A DNA stretch of 64,000 nucleotides from contig NZ_PCOC01000001.1 of assembly GCF_002975205.1 (NCBI RefSeq), positions 1,674,001-1,738,000 of the forward strand, written 5' to 3'. Origin of the DNA: Ochrobactrum vermis. Its GTDB lineage: Bacteria; Pseudomonadota; Alphaproteobacteria; Rhizobiales; Rhizobiaceae. Below are positions 33,449-41,675 of the stretch, in pieces; position 1 is the first letter of the stretch; every line of letters begins with the position of its first letter. A model generated the notes under the pieces. That model was given only the letters and a program-made list of their open reading frames with translations. It was not told the DNA's origin and did no database searches. The position numbers and the translations under genes are program-made.

Positions 33449-34993
33449 TCAATGGTTGCGCGTTGTCAGCCCTTGCGGGCCAGATCTGTAATGGGTGAGT
33501 GTCCGGTCGGCATGAGACAGCCGCCACGACAGAGCCTTCTGGGCGTAGTCGCGAACGAGAGCCGCATAAGCGGGGTCTTCAGCCAGATTTTTGAATTCGT
33601 GCGGGTCTGTCTTCAGGTCGAAGAACAGCGGCGGCAGGGCCGCAAAATGCACATACTTGTAGTTTTCATCTTCGATCACACAGAGGCTGCAATCGTCCTG
33701 GGAAAGCTGGACCGAGTTCTGCGGCTGATCGTAGAATACGTCGCGAAAATCGAACTCGTAATGCAGTTCGGTACGCCAGTCGGTGGGTTTCCCCTCGCCC
33801 AGAAACGGCAGTAGCGAACGTCCGTCGCAGGCGCGTGGCGTTTCCCCGCCCAGCCATTCGAGGATGGTCGGCATAACATCGATGCTTTCGGAAAAGCTAT
33901 CTTCGATCTGGCCAGCGTATCGGTTCTGTCCTGCATCCTTTATGACCAAAGGAATGCGGAAGCTCTCGTTATTATAACCGATCTTGCCGAGTAGATGATG
34001 ATCGCCGAGCTGCTCGCCGTGGTCGCTGGTGAAGATGATTAGTGTGTCGTCCCACTGATCAGTTTCATCGAGATAAGCGAAGACCCGCCCCAGACAATCG
34101 TCGATTTCCGTGATCAGGCCACAATACGTGGCCCGCATCTGGCGAATCTCGCCCTCGTCCAGCGTTGCACCCGAACCTTCCGCTCCATGAAAGAACGAAC
34201 CGCGCCTGATATGATCGATATAATGCTTCATAAGCGGATGCTGCGCCGCCTCGGCATCCGGATTGTCGGCGCGAACGGGCGCAGGCATATCTTCGGCCTT
34301 GTACATTGCATGATAAGGCGCGGAGGCGACAAACGGCGGATGCGGGCGATAATAGCCAAGATGCAGGAAGAAAGGCTTGCCGTCCCTTCCCTTCAAATAT
34401 GTCAACGCGCGTTCCGTGAAGAATGTAGAATCCGAAAACTCCTTCGGGATCCTCGATGGCTTTTCGGTAGCACCGGGAACGGAATGCTCACCCTCCGGCA
34501 GCCAGATATCCTCGCGGTTCTCTGGCAGTTCAAAGCCGTTCTGTGCCACCCAGCCAAAATACCCATCCATATTGGGTTCAAATGCGCCAACCGAGCGAAA
34601 CCCGTCCATGATATCACCAAGGACCGTAAAACGCGGATCTCTGGGAGAGGTCGCGCGTGGATCAGGCGTCGTCGTCGTGTAACCGATGAGTGCAGGATCA
34701 TAGCCGATGGCGCGCAAGGCTTTGCCGAGGTTCAAATGGCGCTGATCGAGCGGAACCGTGTTCTGCACTGCCCGATGGTTCATCAGATAGAGGCCCGTAA
34801 GCAGGCTTGCCCTTGCAGGTCCACACGGCACACAGGTCGTGACGTGATTGCGGAAGGTCAGTCCTTCCCCGCAAATGCGATCAAGATTGGGAGTTTTGAG
34901 GAAGGGTTCGCGACCCTCCGCCCGCATCAGGTGGGGGATAAAATCTGCTCGCCATTGATCAACGACGATAAGCAGGACATTTTTTCTGGTCAT
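33449..34993 (-). CDS. pehA: Phosphonate monoester hydrolase / phosphodiesterase (sulfatase superfamily)
   Basis: The 514-residue enzyme matches what I recall of the characterised Rhizobium phosphonate monoester hydrolase nearly throughout, including length and the end LTHYRSGPQGLTTRNH. The metal site starts with VVDQWRAD (residues 9-16). The maturation motif CGPARASLLTG holds the Cys turned into formylglycine, and the second metal site is FTSDHGEQLGDHH (about 320-332). Family members cleave phosphonate monoesters, phosphodiesters and sulfonate/sulfate esters in the cytoplasm. There is no signal peptide. It heads the ABC transporter operon. Its ribosome site lies in one arm of a hairpin (34998-35016). 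Confidence 0.9.
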   Translation of the reverse strand: MTRKNVLLIVVDQWRADFIPHLMRAEGREPFLKTPNLDRICGEGLTFRNHVTTCVPCGPARASLLTGLYLMNHRAVQNTVPLDQRHLNLGKALRAIGYDPALIGYTTTTPDPRATSPRDPRFTVLGDIMDGFRSVGAFEPNMDGYFGWVAQNGFELPENREDIWLPEGEHSVPGATEKPSRIPKEFSDSTFFTERALTYLKGRDGKPFFLHLGYYRPHPPFVASAPYHAMYKAEDMPAPVRADNPDAEAAQHPLMKHYIDHIRRGSFFHGAEGSGATLDEGEIRQMRATYCGLITEIDDCLGRVFAYLDETDQWDDTLIIFTSDHGEQLGDHHLLGKIGYNNESFRIPLVIKDAGQNRYAGQIEDSFSESIDVMPTILEWLGGETPRACDGRSLLPFLGEGKPTDWRTELHYEFDFRDVFYDQPQNSVQLSQDDCSLCVIEDENYKYVHFAALPPLFFDLKTDPHEFKNLAEDPAYAALVRDYAQKALSWRLSHADRTLTHYRSGPQGLTTRNH

Positions 34994-35025
34994 GTTGGCC
35001 TCGTTATTTCCGAGGCTTACTAGGA

Positions 35026-35052
35026 CCCTTATATATCAAGGGCATGACCCTT
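35026..35052 (-). promoter_or_regulatory. Alternating half-sites around the pehA promoter
   Basis: CCCTT (35026-35030), AAGGG (35038-35042) and CCCTT (35048-35052) form two overlapping inverted repeats. The minus-strand -10-like TATATA lies between the first two, 30-60 bp upstream of pehA. A regulator could bind here; identity unknown. Confidence 0.35.
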
Positions 35053-35082
35053 GTGTAATGTTTTGGTGAAGCTCTGATTACA

Positions 35083-35109
35083 GAAACGCCGGCCAGAGGC
35101 CGGCGTTTC
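35083..35109 (-). terminator. Terminator of the large hypothetical gene
   Basis: GAAACGCCGGCC (35083-35094) and GGCCGGCGTTTC (35098-35109) form a perfect 12-bp stem with a 3-nt loop between the 682-residue gene and the pehA promoter. Confidence 0.8.
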
Positions 35110-35132
35110 ACATAGATCAAAGGAATAGCCAA

Positions 35133-37181
35133 TTATTCCGTCTTGGCTTCGATATCGACCTTGTCGAGCAGAGAGATCGGATCTTGCGATGCCGCTAACA
35201 TCTCGAGAGCCCCAATGCCCTTTTCAGCTTTCGCCTTGACGGTGAGCTCGAAAATATTCGGCTTTGCGAAGAACGTAGAAAGCGTCGTCACAACATTCTG
35301 CAATTGTGGTTGATCCACTACCAGTTCCTGCAGAGCTGCCGCAGCAATCAGGGACATCGTGCTGCGCACTTCGTCTTCAGACATATTATTTTCTTCGGCA
35401 TAAAGCTTAATGCCCTTGGCGATGAGACCTTTTTCCTCAACCTTCAGATTGACCTGCTGAGCCTTGAGCCCAAGCAGCGCTACCTGCATCATCACCTTGT
35501 CACCAGAGAAGAACTCCTTGGTGAAGCCACCCATCAAACCGGACATGGATACGGCACCCATATCTTTTCCGCTGATAGAAATGTCCTTGATAATCAGATT
35601 CTGGTTGGCTTCATCCCAGCTTGCCTCGAAGTTTGAGGACATGGTGAGACGATCATAGCCGAGCTTCCGAAGCTGCTGGTAGAATTCATCATCAGCTTGT
35701 GTCGGCACTTTGAGCGACATGTCCTCATAAGCGACGCGCACATCGGTCGGAATGCCGTTGTAAGGCTTGTTGAGAGCGACTTCATAGCTCTTCATGGCGA
35801 ACTGAATGCGTTCAGGCAGCGAAGGAACCGACGATTCTTCGGCTGCGGCCTGATCTGTGTCGTCCGAGGTCTCCTCGTCTGCATCCACATCTTCAGACTT
35901 TTCATATGGCAGATCAGCGTCGATCCCCACGACCCGAAGCGTGCCGAATTCCGGAAGCATGGTCGTGAAAGGAAAGTTTTCAATTTCGTCGTCATTCAGC
36001 GACGCAAACTTTTTCAAAGCTTCAACGGAAGTCGCCCAGGAGAAGCCCTTCAAGGAAGCTTCCTCCATCTTCATGTAGTCCTGGCCTTCGGAGAACGCAA
36101 AACCTTTGATGGTGGCATCCATCTTCTGATTGTCGAAGGCAACTGCAATGCGTTCGATTCCGCCTTTGCCCTTCGATGCATCAGTCGGTTCTATCTTCAT
36201 GCCAAGCATTTCGACATCGCCCTTGCCGATCGTGTCAAAGAGTGAACTCAACTGAAGAATAAGCTCACGCGTTTCTTCCGGTGAAAGTTCATTCGCTTTT
36301 TCGAGAGACTGGAGCTTTTCCAAGGTTTCGGTAAACGGTACGGCAGGCATACGAGCCGTGAAACCGTTGCTGCGAATTTCATCGTAGCTGAAGCTCGCAT
36401 CCTTCGTCTTCATGACGATATTTTTCGCCGAAAACGGACCGTAGACCGGCTTTGCTTCCTTGTCGTCCGGGCCTGCCTTTTCGGTATAGAGACGGGCCAG
36501 GAAGACACCATCGATGTCTTTGCCTTCTGCGGCACCCATGGTGCCTGTCATCTTGTCCGTGACTTTTTCACCGTCTTCACCCGGCACTTCAATCGTGAAG
36601 TCGAATGCCGTGCCGCCGGCTGTATAACGAGTGACCTTACCGAGGTTGATATCTTCCAGTGCAACGTCCTTGTAGACGATGTTCTGTTCGTTATTCGCAA
36701 CGGTCTGTACAACCTTGATTTCCTGAGCGGTCAGGCGCTTTGCCGAGAAACGACCAACGCGTTCCGGCAGCGTGAGGCCGCTATTGCCAAATGTGTCCTT
36801 CAGCATGGCGCCATCGAAATTAGCTTCTTCGATCGCTACGCTTGGAATGGAAATCTTGTAGTTTCCGATCTCCGTATCGATGCCAGACGCATTCAGCATA
36901 CCTGTAAGGAACAGAAACTTGGGACGACCGTCAACCGAAGCAATACGGACGTTGGAACCATCCTTCAACGGCAACGTCACGTCGCGCAGATGAATACGTC
37001 CGAGAAAATCTGCCTCCACCGAAGAGGCCTTGCCGCCACGCTTTTCAAGCTGCGACGTAATGGTCTTCTCAAGTGTGATCTTGTATCCGGTCAAACCGGC
37101 GGCAGCGATAGCGATTACCGCAACAGCCGCCCACAGCGCCTTGCGTCCACCCTTGCGGGTTCCGTTCTTTGCCTGCTCCAC
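35133..37181 (-). CDS. Large membrane-anchored protein of unknown function (AsmA/DUF748-like layout)
   Basis: The GTG at 37181 is preferred, with GAAAGGA before it, giving 682 residues. A short basic N-terminus is followed by one membrane helix (ALWAAVAVIAIAAAGLTGY, about residues 14-32) and a long periplasmic part built of beta-strand segments. There is an acidic linker near 440-460 (DVDADEETSDDTDQAAAEE) and a helical C-terminus. A single N-terminal helix plus repeated amphipathic strands (VEADFLGRIHLRDVTLPLKDG) recalls AsmA/DUF748/TamB proteins that bridge the periplasm and handle lipids. No catalytic motif is seen. It is a single-gene unit with its own terminator. The family link is only by layout. 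Confidence 0.7.
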   Translation of the reverse strand: MEQAKNGTRKGGRKALWAAVAVIAIAAAGLTGYKITLEKTITSQLEKRGGKASSVEADFLGRIHLRDVTLPLKDGSNVRIASVDGRPKFLFLTGMLNASGIDTEIGNYKISIPSVAIEEANFDGAMLKDTFGNSGLTLPERVGRFSAKRLTAQEIKVVQTVANNEQNIVYKDVALEDINLGKVTRYTAGGTAFDFTIEVPGEDGEKVTDKMTGTMGAAEGKDIDGVFLARLYTEKAGPDDKEAKPVYGPFSAKNIVMKTKDASFSYDEIRSNGFTARMPAVPFTETLEKLQSLEKANELSPEETRELILQLSSLFDTIGKGDVEMLGMKIEPTDASKGKGGIERIAVAFDNQKMDATIKGFAFSEGQDYMKMEEASLKGFSWATSVEALKKFASLNDDEIENFPFTTMLPEFGTLRVVGIDADLPYEKSEDVDADEETSDDTDQAAAEESSVPSLPERIQFAMKSYEVALNKPYNGIPTDVRVAYEDMSLKVPTQADDEFYQQLRKLGYDRLTMSSNFEASWDEANQNLIIKDISISGKDMGAVSMSGLMGGFTKEFFSGDKVMMQVALLGLKAQQVNLKVEEKGLIAKGIKLYAEENNMSEDEVRSTMSLIAAAALQELVVDQPQLQNVVTTLSTFFAKPNIFELTVKAKAEKGIGALEMLAASQDPISLLDKVDIEAKTE

Positions 37182-37528
37182 GATGCTGGTCCTTTCAGCG
37201 CAAATTAAAACGGTGTCTGTGCAAGCCATTGCCTAGAACGAATTCGCAGACGAAAGGGAGGCTTCGACATTGCGTTAATACGACTAAAACAACTGCTTAA
37301 AACACACAGCCTGAATCGGTCAGGCAGACAAATGCTCTAACTACCTGAAATTGCAAGCGCAAGCAGGGCCGCAAAATTTTCTCACAATATTTTACAGTTT
37401 GCTCAAGCAATACTCGAACAAAGTAACGCGCAAAGCATTCATGATCTCGATGAAATATCTACGCAGCCATTTCACTACCGAACCGGTTACTGGTCAGCTC
37501 ATTCAAACACACGGATACTACCAGCCGC
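37182..37528. other. Intergenic region, nothing further recognised
   Basis: The stretch between the large hypothetical gene and the SDR gene stop is moderately AT-rich and holds no supported frame or RNA. It must contain the promoter of the hypothetical gene; no strong terminator for the SDR operon was found. Confidence 0.5.
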
Positions 37529-38338
37529 TCAAAGTGGCTGATCGGGATGCGGAGATGAACCATAGGCTCCCAAAATGGATTGATCGAAGTTCACGATGGC
37601 GCCGGTCATCAAACCGGACTCTTCCGAGGCCAGAAATGCTATTGCGCGCGCGACTTCGGCTGGATCAATCAGCCTGCCGAAAGGCTGGCTCCGGGCCGCT
37701 TCATCGAGCCAGTTCTCCGGCGCATTGTGAAATTCGCGTTGGATGCGGTCTTCGCCGTCCGATGCCATCCAGCCGATATTCAGGCTATTGATGCGGATTC
37801 GATTACGCAGGACTGAATAGGCTACATTACGGGTCAGCGTGTCCAAGGCCCCTTTGGAAGCGCAATACGCTGCAATGAAGGGCTGACCGCCCATGGACGA
37901 CATCGAAGAAATGTTGACGATCGTTCCCTCGACCTTCTCGCGACGAAACAGCTTTATCGCTTCTTGAATGAGGAAGAACGGCGCGCGCGTGTTCACCGCA
38001 AACAAACGGTCGAACAGTTCCGGACTTGTGTCCAGAATGGTGCCACGATCTGTCAAGCCAGCGGCGTTTACAAGAACATCAAGCTTTCCAAATGCACGGT
38101 CGGCTTCGATCATGATCTTGCGGCAGTCTTCCACCTTCTCAAGATCGGCCTGCACGAAAACGGCTTTGGTTCCAAAACTTGCCAACTGATCGACTTGCAC
38201 CCGTCCTTTTTCAACGGAACGCCCGCATATCACGAGGCCTTCCACGCCCCTTTCTGCAAACAGTTTCGCGGTTGCTGCCCCAAGTCCCTGCGTGCTTCCG
38301 GTAATGACAGCAACTTTTCCGTTGAATTGTCCGTCCAT
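37529..38338 (-). CDS. SDR-family dehydrogenase
   Basis: The 269-residue protein is a classical short-chain dehydrogenase: TGSTQGLG (residues 12-19), NAAG near 90, Ser in NISSMSS (about 142) and YCASK (about 157-161) for catalysis. The ATG at 38338 was chosen because GGAG precedes it. It reduces or oxidises a hydroxyl group using NAD(P). It is the last gene of the CUT2 transporter operon (21 bp after the ATPase), so it probably acts on the imported sugar or polyol. Confidence 0.88.
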   Translation of the reverse strand: MDGQFNGKVAVITGSTQGLGAATAKLFAERGVEGLVICGRSVEKGRVQVDQLASFGTKAVFVQADLEKVEDCRKIMIEADRAFGKLDVLVNAAGLTDRGTILDTSPELFDRLFAVNTRAPFFLIQEAIKLFRREKVEGTIVNISSMSSMGGQPFIAAYCASKGALDTLTRNVAYSVLRNRIRINSLNIGWMASDGEDRIQREFHNAPENWLDEAARSQPFGRLIDPAEVARAIAFLASEESGLMTGAIVNFDQSILGAYGSSPHPDQPL

Positions 38339-38358
38339 TCTGCGCTCCGAAAATCCGG

Positions 38359-39138
38359 TCAAACCCTGCCGCCCAGTTCAGCGGTCAGGTCGGCAAGTTC
38401 CTGCCCACCCGCCATGAGGCTTTGTAATTCGTCCATGTCCACATCGTTTTTCGTACGCGTTCCAAGCGTCACACCGCGATTGAGAACCGTGAACTTGTCC
38501 CCGACCGCATGGGCGTGGCGAACATTGTGCGTGATGAAGATCACCCCCAACCCGCGCGAACGCACCAGATTGATGTATTTGAGAACCATCGCCGTTTGCC
38601 GCACACCCAGCGCAGAGGTCGGTTCATCGAGGATCAGTACTTTTGCGCCGAAATAAACGGCGCGGGCAATCGCCACACATTGGCGTTCACCACCGGAAAG
38701 CGTTCCGACAGCCTGCTGCGGATCACGGACATCGATCCCGATCTTGCGCATCTCTTCGCGCGTCACTTCTTCGGCCTGCTGTGTGTCGAACCAGCGGAAC
38801 GGCCCGACACCTTTTGTCGGCTCGCGTCCGAGAAAGAAATTGCGCATGACCGACATCAGCGGGATCATCGCAAGATCCTGATAGACCGTAGCAATGCCAT
38901 GATCGAGAGCATCGCGTGGGCTTTTGAAGGTGACCGGCTTTCCGTCGACCAGAAAGTCCCCGCTCGTCGGCCTGTGAACCCCGGAAAGCGTCTTGATCAG
39001 GGTCGATTTACCAGCGCCATTGTCGCCAAGCAGACAATGAACCTGTCCTGGTTCGACGCTCAATGAAACACCGTTCAGAGCAATGACCGGACCGAAATGT
39101 TTAACGAGATTGCGGACTTCGATGATGGGTGTCGTCAT
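38359..39138 (-). CDS. CUT2 sugar ABC transporter ATPase (single domain)
   Basis: The 259-residue ATPase has Walker [10 protein letters not shown] (about residue 39), Q-loop [11 protein letters not shown], signature LSGGERQCV (about 148), Walker [12 protein letters not shown] and switch His FITHNVRHA. Most CUT2 ATPases are double-domain; a single domain of this size is known for FrcA-like systems. The final residue after Walker B is Gly in place of Asp, as in many CUT2 proteins. The ATG at 39138 follows GGGAGG; the longer frame was rejected. Confidence 0.9.
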   Translation of the reverse strand: MTTPIIEVRNLVKHFGPVIALNGVSLSVEPGQVHCLLGDNGAGKSTLIKTLSGVHRPTSGDFLVDGKPVTFKSPRDALDHGIATVYQDLAMIPLMSVMRNFFLGREPTKGVGPFRWFDTQQAEEVTREEMRKIGIDVRDPQQAVGTLSGGERQCVAIARAVYFGAKVLILDEPTSALGVRQTAMVLKYINLVRSRGLGVIFITHNVRHAHAVGDKFTVLNRGVTLGTRTKNDVDMDELQSLMAGGQELADLTAELGGRV

Positions 39139-39152
39139 GGCAAACCTCCCTC

Positions 39153-40283
39153 TCAGCGCTCGCCCGTAGCGCGCTTGCGAATGAAATTGTTGAAGAGCAC
39201 CGCGATGAGAAGCATCCCGCCAAGGAAGACCAGATACCAATCCTGGTCGATCTGGGTATAGGTCAGCCCAATCAGCACCATGCCAAAGATGATCGCGCCG
39301 AAGAATGCGCCAATTGCAGAACCATAGCCGCCGGTCAGCAGACAGCCGCCAATGACCGCAGCGATAATCGCCTCGAATTCCTTCTGGAAACCGCGACGCG
39401 CATCGGTTGAGCCGGCATCAAGAACGGTAAGGATAGCTACTAATGCCGCAGCCATGGCTGTGCACATGAACAACGTCGTCTTGACGCGACGCACGGGGAC
39501 ACCGGAATTGCGTGCAGCCAGAGCATCGCCGCCCGCTGCGAAAATCCAGTTGCCGAAGCGCGTGCGCACCAGCACATAGGTTGCAATAAGCGCGATGGCG
39601 ATGAACCACAGAACTTCGACCGGCACGCCTTTTACCGAAGGCTCACCATTGGGGAATTTGTCAATCAGGTCATTTTCAGCCATCCAGGCGAAAAATCCCT
39701 GAAACGCATCGCCGGAAAAAAGCCCGGCAAGATAACTGCCTGCAACAGCTTCCTTGACACCGCGCAACTGTGTAGCGCCACCTGTCGCCCATTTCAGCCC
39801 GACCAGTGACAAGCCACGTAGAATGAACAGGAAAGCGAGCGTTACGATGAAGGATGGCAGCCCCGTCCGGATAACAATCTGGGCATTCACCACACCCACG
39901 AATGCAGCAAACAGCAAAGTGACGAGGATGGCGACACCGAGCGGCACCTGCCACACGACCAGAGCCGCAGCGAAGATTAGACCTGCAAAAGCCACCATCG
40001 ACCCAATGGACAGATCGAACTCACCGCCGATCATGAGAAGCGCCGCAGCGACGGCCAGAATTCCAAGCTGCGAAGCGGGAGCCATGAAATTCATGATGCC
40101 GGCTGCGGTAAACATCGCGGGATTGGCAACTGAGACGAAAAAAATCGTAATAAGGATCAGGCCGGAAACCGCTCCCAATTCGGGCCTGCTCAGGAGCCGC
40201 TGCAATGGGCTTGCCGACTGCAATCGCTCATCCTTCGATAGCGCCGTCTTTTCGGTCTTTTGGTGGGGAAGTGGCTCACTCAT
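39153..40283 (-). CDS. CUT2 sugar ABC transporter permease
   Basis: The 376-residue permease has about ten membrane helices. It carries the CUT2 marks [25 protein letters not shown] (about residues 75-100), [17 protein letters not shown] (about 150) and [23 protein letters not shown] (about 320). The ATG at 40283 was chosen because CAGGAG lies 7 bp upstream. It forms the channel fed by the binding protein encoded just upstream; a hairpin and a dispersed repeat lie between the two genes. Confidence 0.92.
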   Translation of the reverse strand: MSEPLPHQKTEKTALSKDERLQSASPLQRLLSRPELGAVSGLILITIFFVSVANPAMFTAAGIMNFMAPASQLGILAVAAALLMIGGEFDLSIGSMVAFAGLIFAAALVVWQVPLGVAILVTLLFAAFVGVVNAQIVIRTGLPSFIVTLAFLFILRGLSLVGLKWATGGATQLRGVKEAVAGSYLAGLFSGDAFQGFFAWMAENDLIDKFPNGEPSVKGVPVEVLWFIAIALIATYVLVRTRFGNWIFAAGGDALAARNSGVPVRRVKTTLFMCTAMAAALVAILTVLDAGSTDARRGFQKEFEAIIAAVIGGCLLTGGYGSAIGAFFGAIIFGMVLIGLTYTQIDQDWYLVFLGGMLLIAVLFNNFIRKRATGER

Positions 40284-40334
40284 GATCTTCTCCTGCTGCA
40301 TTCTGGCAGCCTGCCCAAGGTTCAGGGCTGCTGG

Positions 40335-40402
40335 AGCGCATCTCGAAAAGTGTAAGCGGTCTTTCGGATCGGATGCGCATCAAAATCAATTCACTAGAGC
40401 AT
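40335..40402. repeat. Dispersed repeat (copy 2)
   Basis: GCGCATC (40336-40342) and GATGCGC (40372-40378) frame a core AAAAGTGTAAGCGGTCTTTCG, followed by ACTAGAGCA. It is related to the element at 27721-27826. It lies inside the CUT2 operon between binding-protein and permease genes. Confidence 0.65.
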
Positions 40403-40419
40403 AAATACAGAGACCCGTT

Positions 40420-40441
40420 CCCGCCCATTTTCATGGGCGGG
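40420..40441 (-). terminator. Hairpin after the CUT2 binding-protein gene
   Basis: CCCGCCCAT (40420-40428) and ATGGGCGGG (40433-40441) form a perfect 9-bp stem with a 4-nt loop. It follows the binding-protein gene and probably reduces transcription into the permease gene. Confidence 0.7.
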
Positions 40442-40468
40442 CTCAATGTCGTATGGTCGAAATTATGC

Positions 40469-41398
40469 TTAGCGGATACCCTTGGCCGAAAGTTCCACGA
40501 CCTGCTTAGCCTTATCCTTGGTGATAAGGTTCGGGCCAGATGGAACATTGCCACCCGGCATCAGACCGTACTTCGCATTAAGCGCAAGGAACGATACCGG
40601 CAGATAGCCTTGCAGGAACTGCTGCTGGTCGATGGCGAAGTCTGCCTGTCCCTTTTCAACGGCCTCCAGGAAGCCAGCCGACATATCGAACGTCGCAACG
40701 TGGATTCCGCTGCGACCGCTCTCAGCAGCAGCTTTTACAGCAGGTTCACCTGCAAGTGTTGCATTGAGCGTCAGGATTGTGTCGACGCTAGCGTCAGATG
40801 CCAAGGCAGCACGAACCTTGGCTTCATTTTCGGCAGGATCGGTCGATGTCGGCAAAACCGTTACGTCACCGAAGCCTTCCTTGAAGCCTGCACAGCGTTG
40901 ATCAAGCGAGACATTGCCGACTTCCTGATTGACGCAAATACCTTTCTTGCCGCCAGCATTCTTCAGCGCCTCACCAGCAACCTTACCAGCATCGAACTCG
41001 TCCTGACCGACATGCAGCAGAGCGCCGAGCTTCTTCGAGGCATCAGACCCGGAGTTCATGGAAATCACCGGAATACCGGCTGCTACAGCCCGCTGGATCG
41101 ACGGTCCAAGCGCATCAGCATCTGGAATGGAAACCACAATGCCCTGCGGCTTCTGGTTGATCGCAGCGTCGATAAGCTGGGCCATCTGCACCATATCGAA
41201 GGTTTCCGGCGCGCGATAATCGACCTTCGCACCCGTATCCTTTGCCGCTTCGGCAACGCCATTCTTCACCACCGACCAGAACGGATCCGATGCCTGACCG
41301 TGGCTGACGACGACAATGTTAATATCGGCTGCATGGGCTGCGAAAGATGCAGCCAGCAACGCCACCCCGGCTACTGCCGACTTCAATAGAGATTGCAT
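40469..41398 (-). CDS. CUT2 sugar/polyol-binding protein
   Basis: The 309-residue protein has a signal peptide (cut after SFAAHA, about residue 23) and the type I periplasmic-binding fold: DINIVVVSHGQASDPFWSVVKNG (in pieces, 24-47), QLIDAAINQKPQGIVVSIPDADAL (about 70-95), VISMNSGSD (about 110) and VATFDMSAGFLEAVEKGQADFAIDQQ (about 225-250). GGGAGG places the start at 41398. The ligand is a sugar or polyol. A palindrome fitting the IolR consensus upstream suggests inositol or a close relative; FrcB-type fructose binding is the main alternative. Confidence 0.9.
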   Translation of the reverse strand: MQSLLKSAVAGVALLAASFAAHAADINIVVVSHGQASDPFWSVVKNGVAEAAKDTGAKVDYRAPETFDMVQMAQLIDAAINQKPQGIVVSIPDADALGPSIQRAVAAGIPVISMNSGSDASKKLGALLHVGQDEFDAGKVAGEALKNAGGKKGICVNQEVGNVSLDQRCAGFKEGFGDVTVLPTSTDPAENEAKVRAALASDASVDTILTLNATLAGEPAVKAAAESGRSGIHVATFDMSAGFLEAVEKGQADFAIDQQQFLQGYLPVSFLALNAKYGLMPGGNVPSGPNLITKDKAKQVVELSAKGIR

Positions 41399-41552
41399 GT
41401 TCACTCCTCCCTGTCCGGCACTCCCCGCCGGTTTGCGTTAACGCTCTTACCTTCCGCCTGCAGCATCCCGGCGCTCCTCCAAGCGTATATTCCGTCACCG
41501 CATGCAGATCGTGATGCATTCAATAGAATGAAACATTCATAACAAAATATCG

Positions 41553-41568
41553 TGGAATTATAATTCCA
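41553..41568. promoter_or_regulatory. 16-bp palindrome, IolR-type GGAA-N6-TTCC site
   Basis: TGGAATTATAATTCCA is a perfect 16-bp palindrome in the 277-bp divergent promoter region. It contains GGAA-TTATAA-TTCC, which fits the GGAA-N6-TTCC consensus reported for the RpiR-type repressor IolR of Sinorhizobium meliloti. It lies about 110 bp before the Gfo/Idh/MocA start and 155 bp before the binding-protein start, so it could control both. Confidence 0.6.
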
Positions 41569-41675
41569 TTTCTGGTAGCTCATGTCAATCGCATAAGCTT
41601 TCGACGATATGCTTAATTCCCAAAGGAGTCGCGCGGCGCCAAACGCTTCGACCATCGTTTCTGGAGGAATAAACA

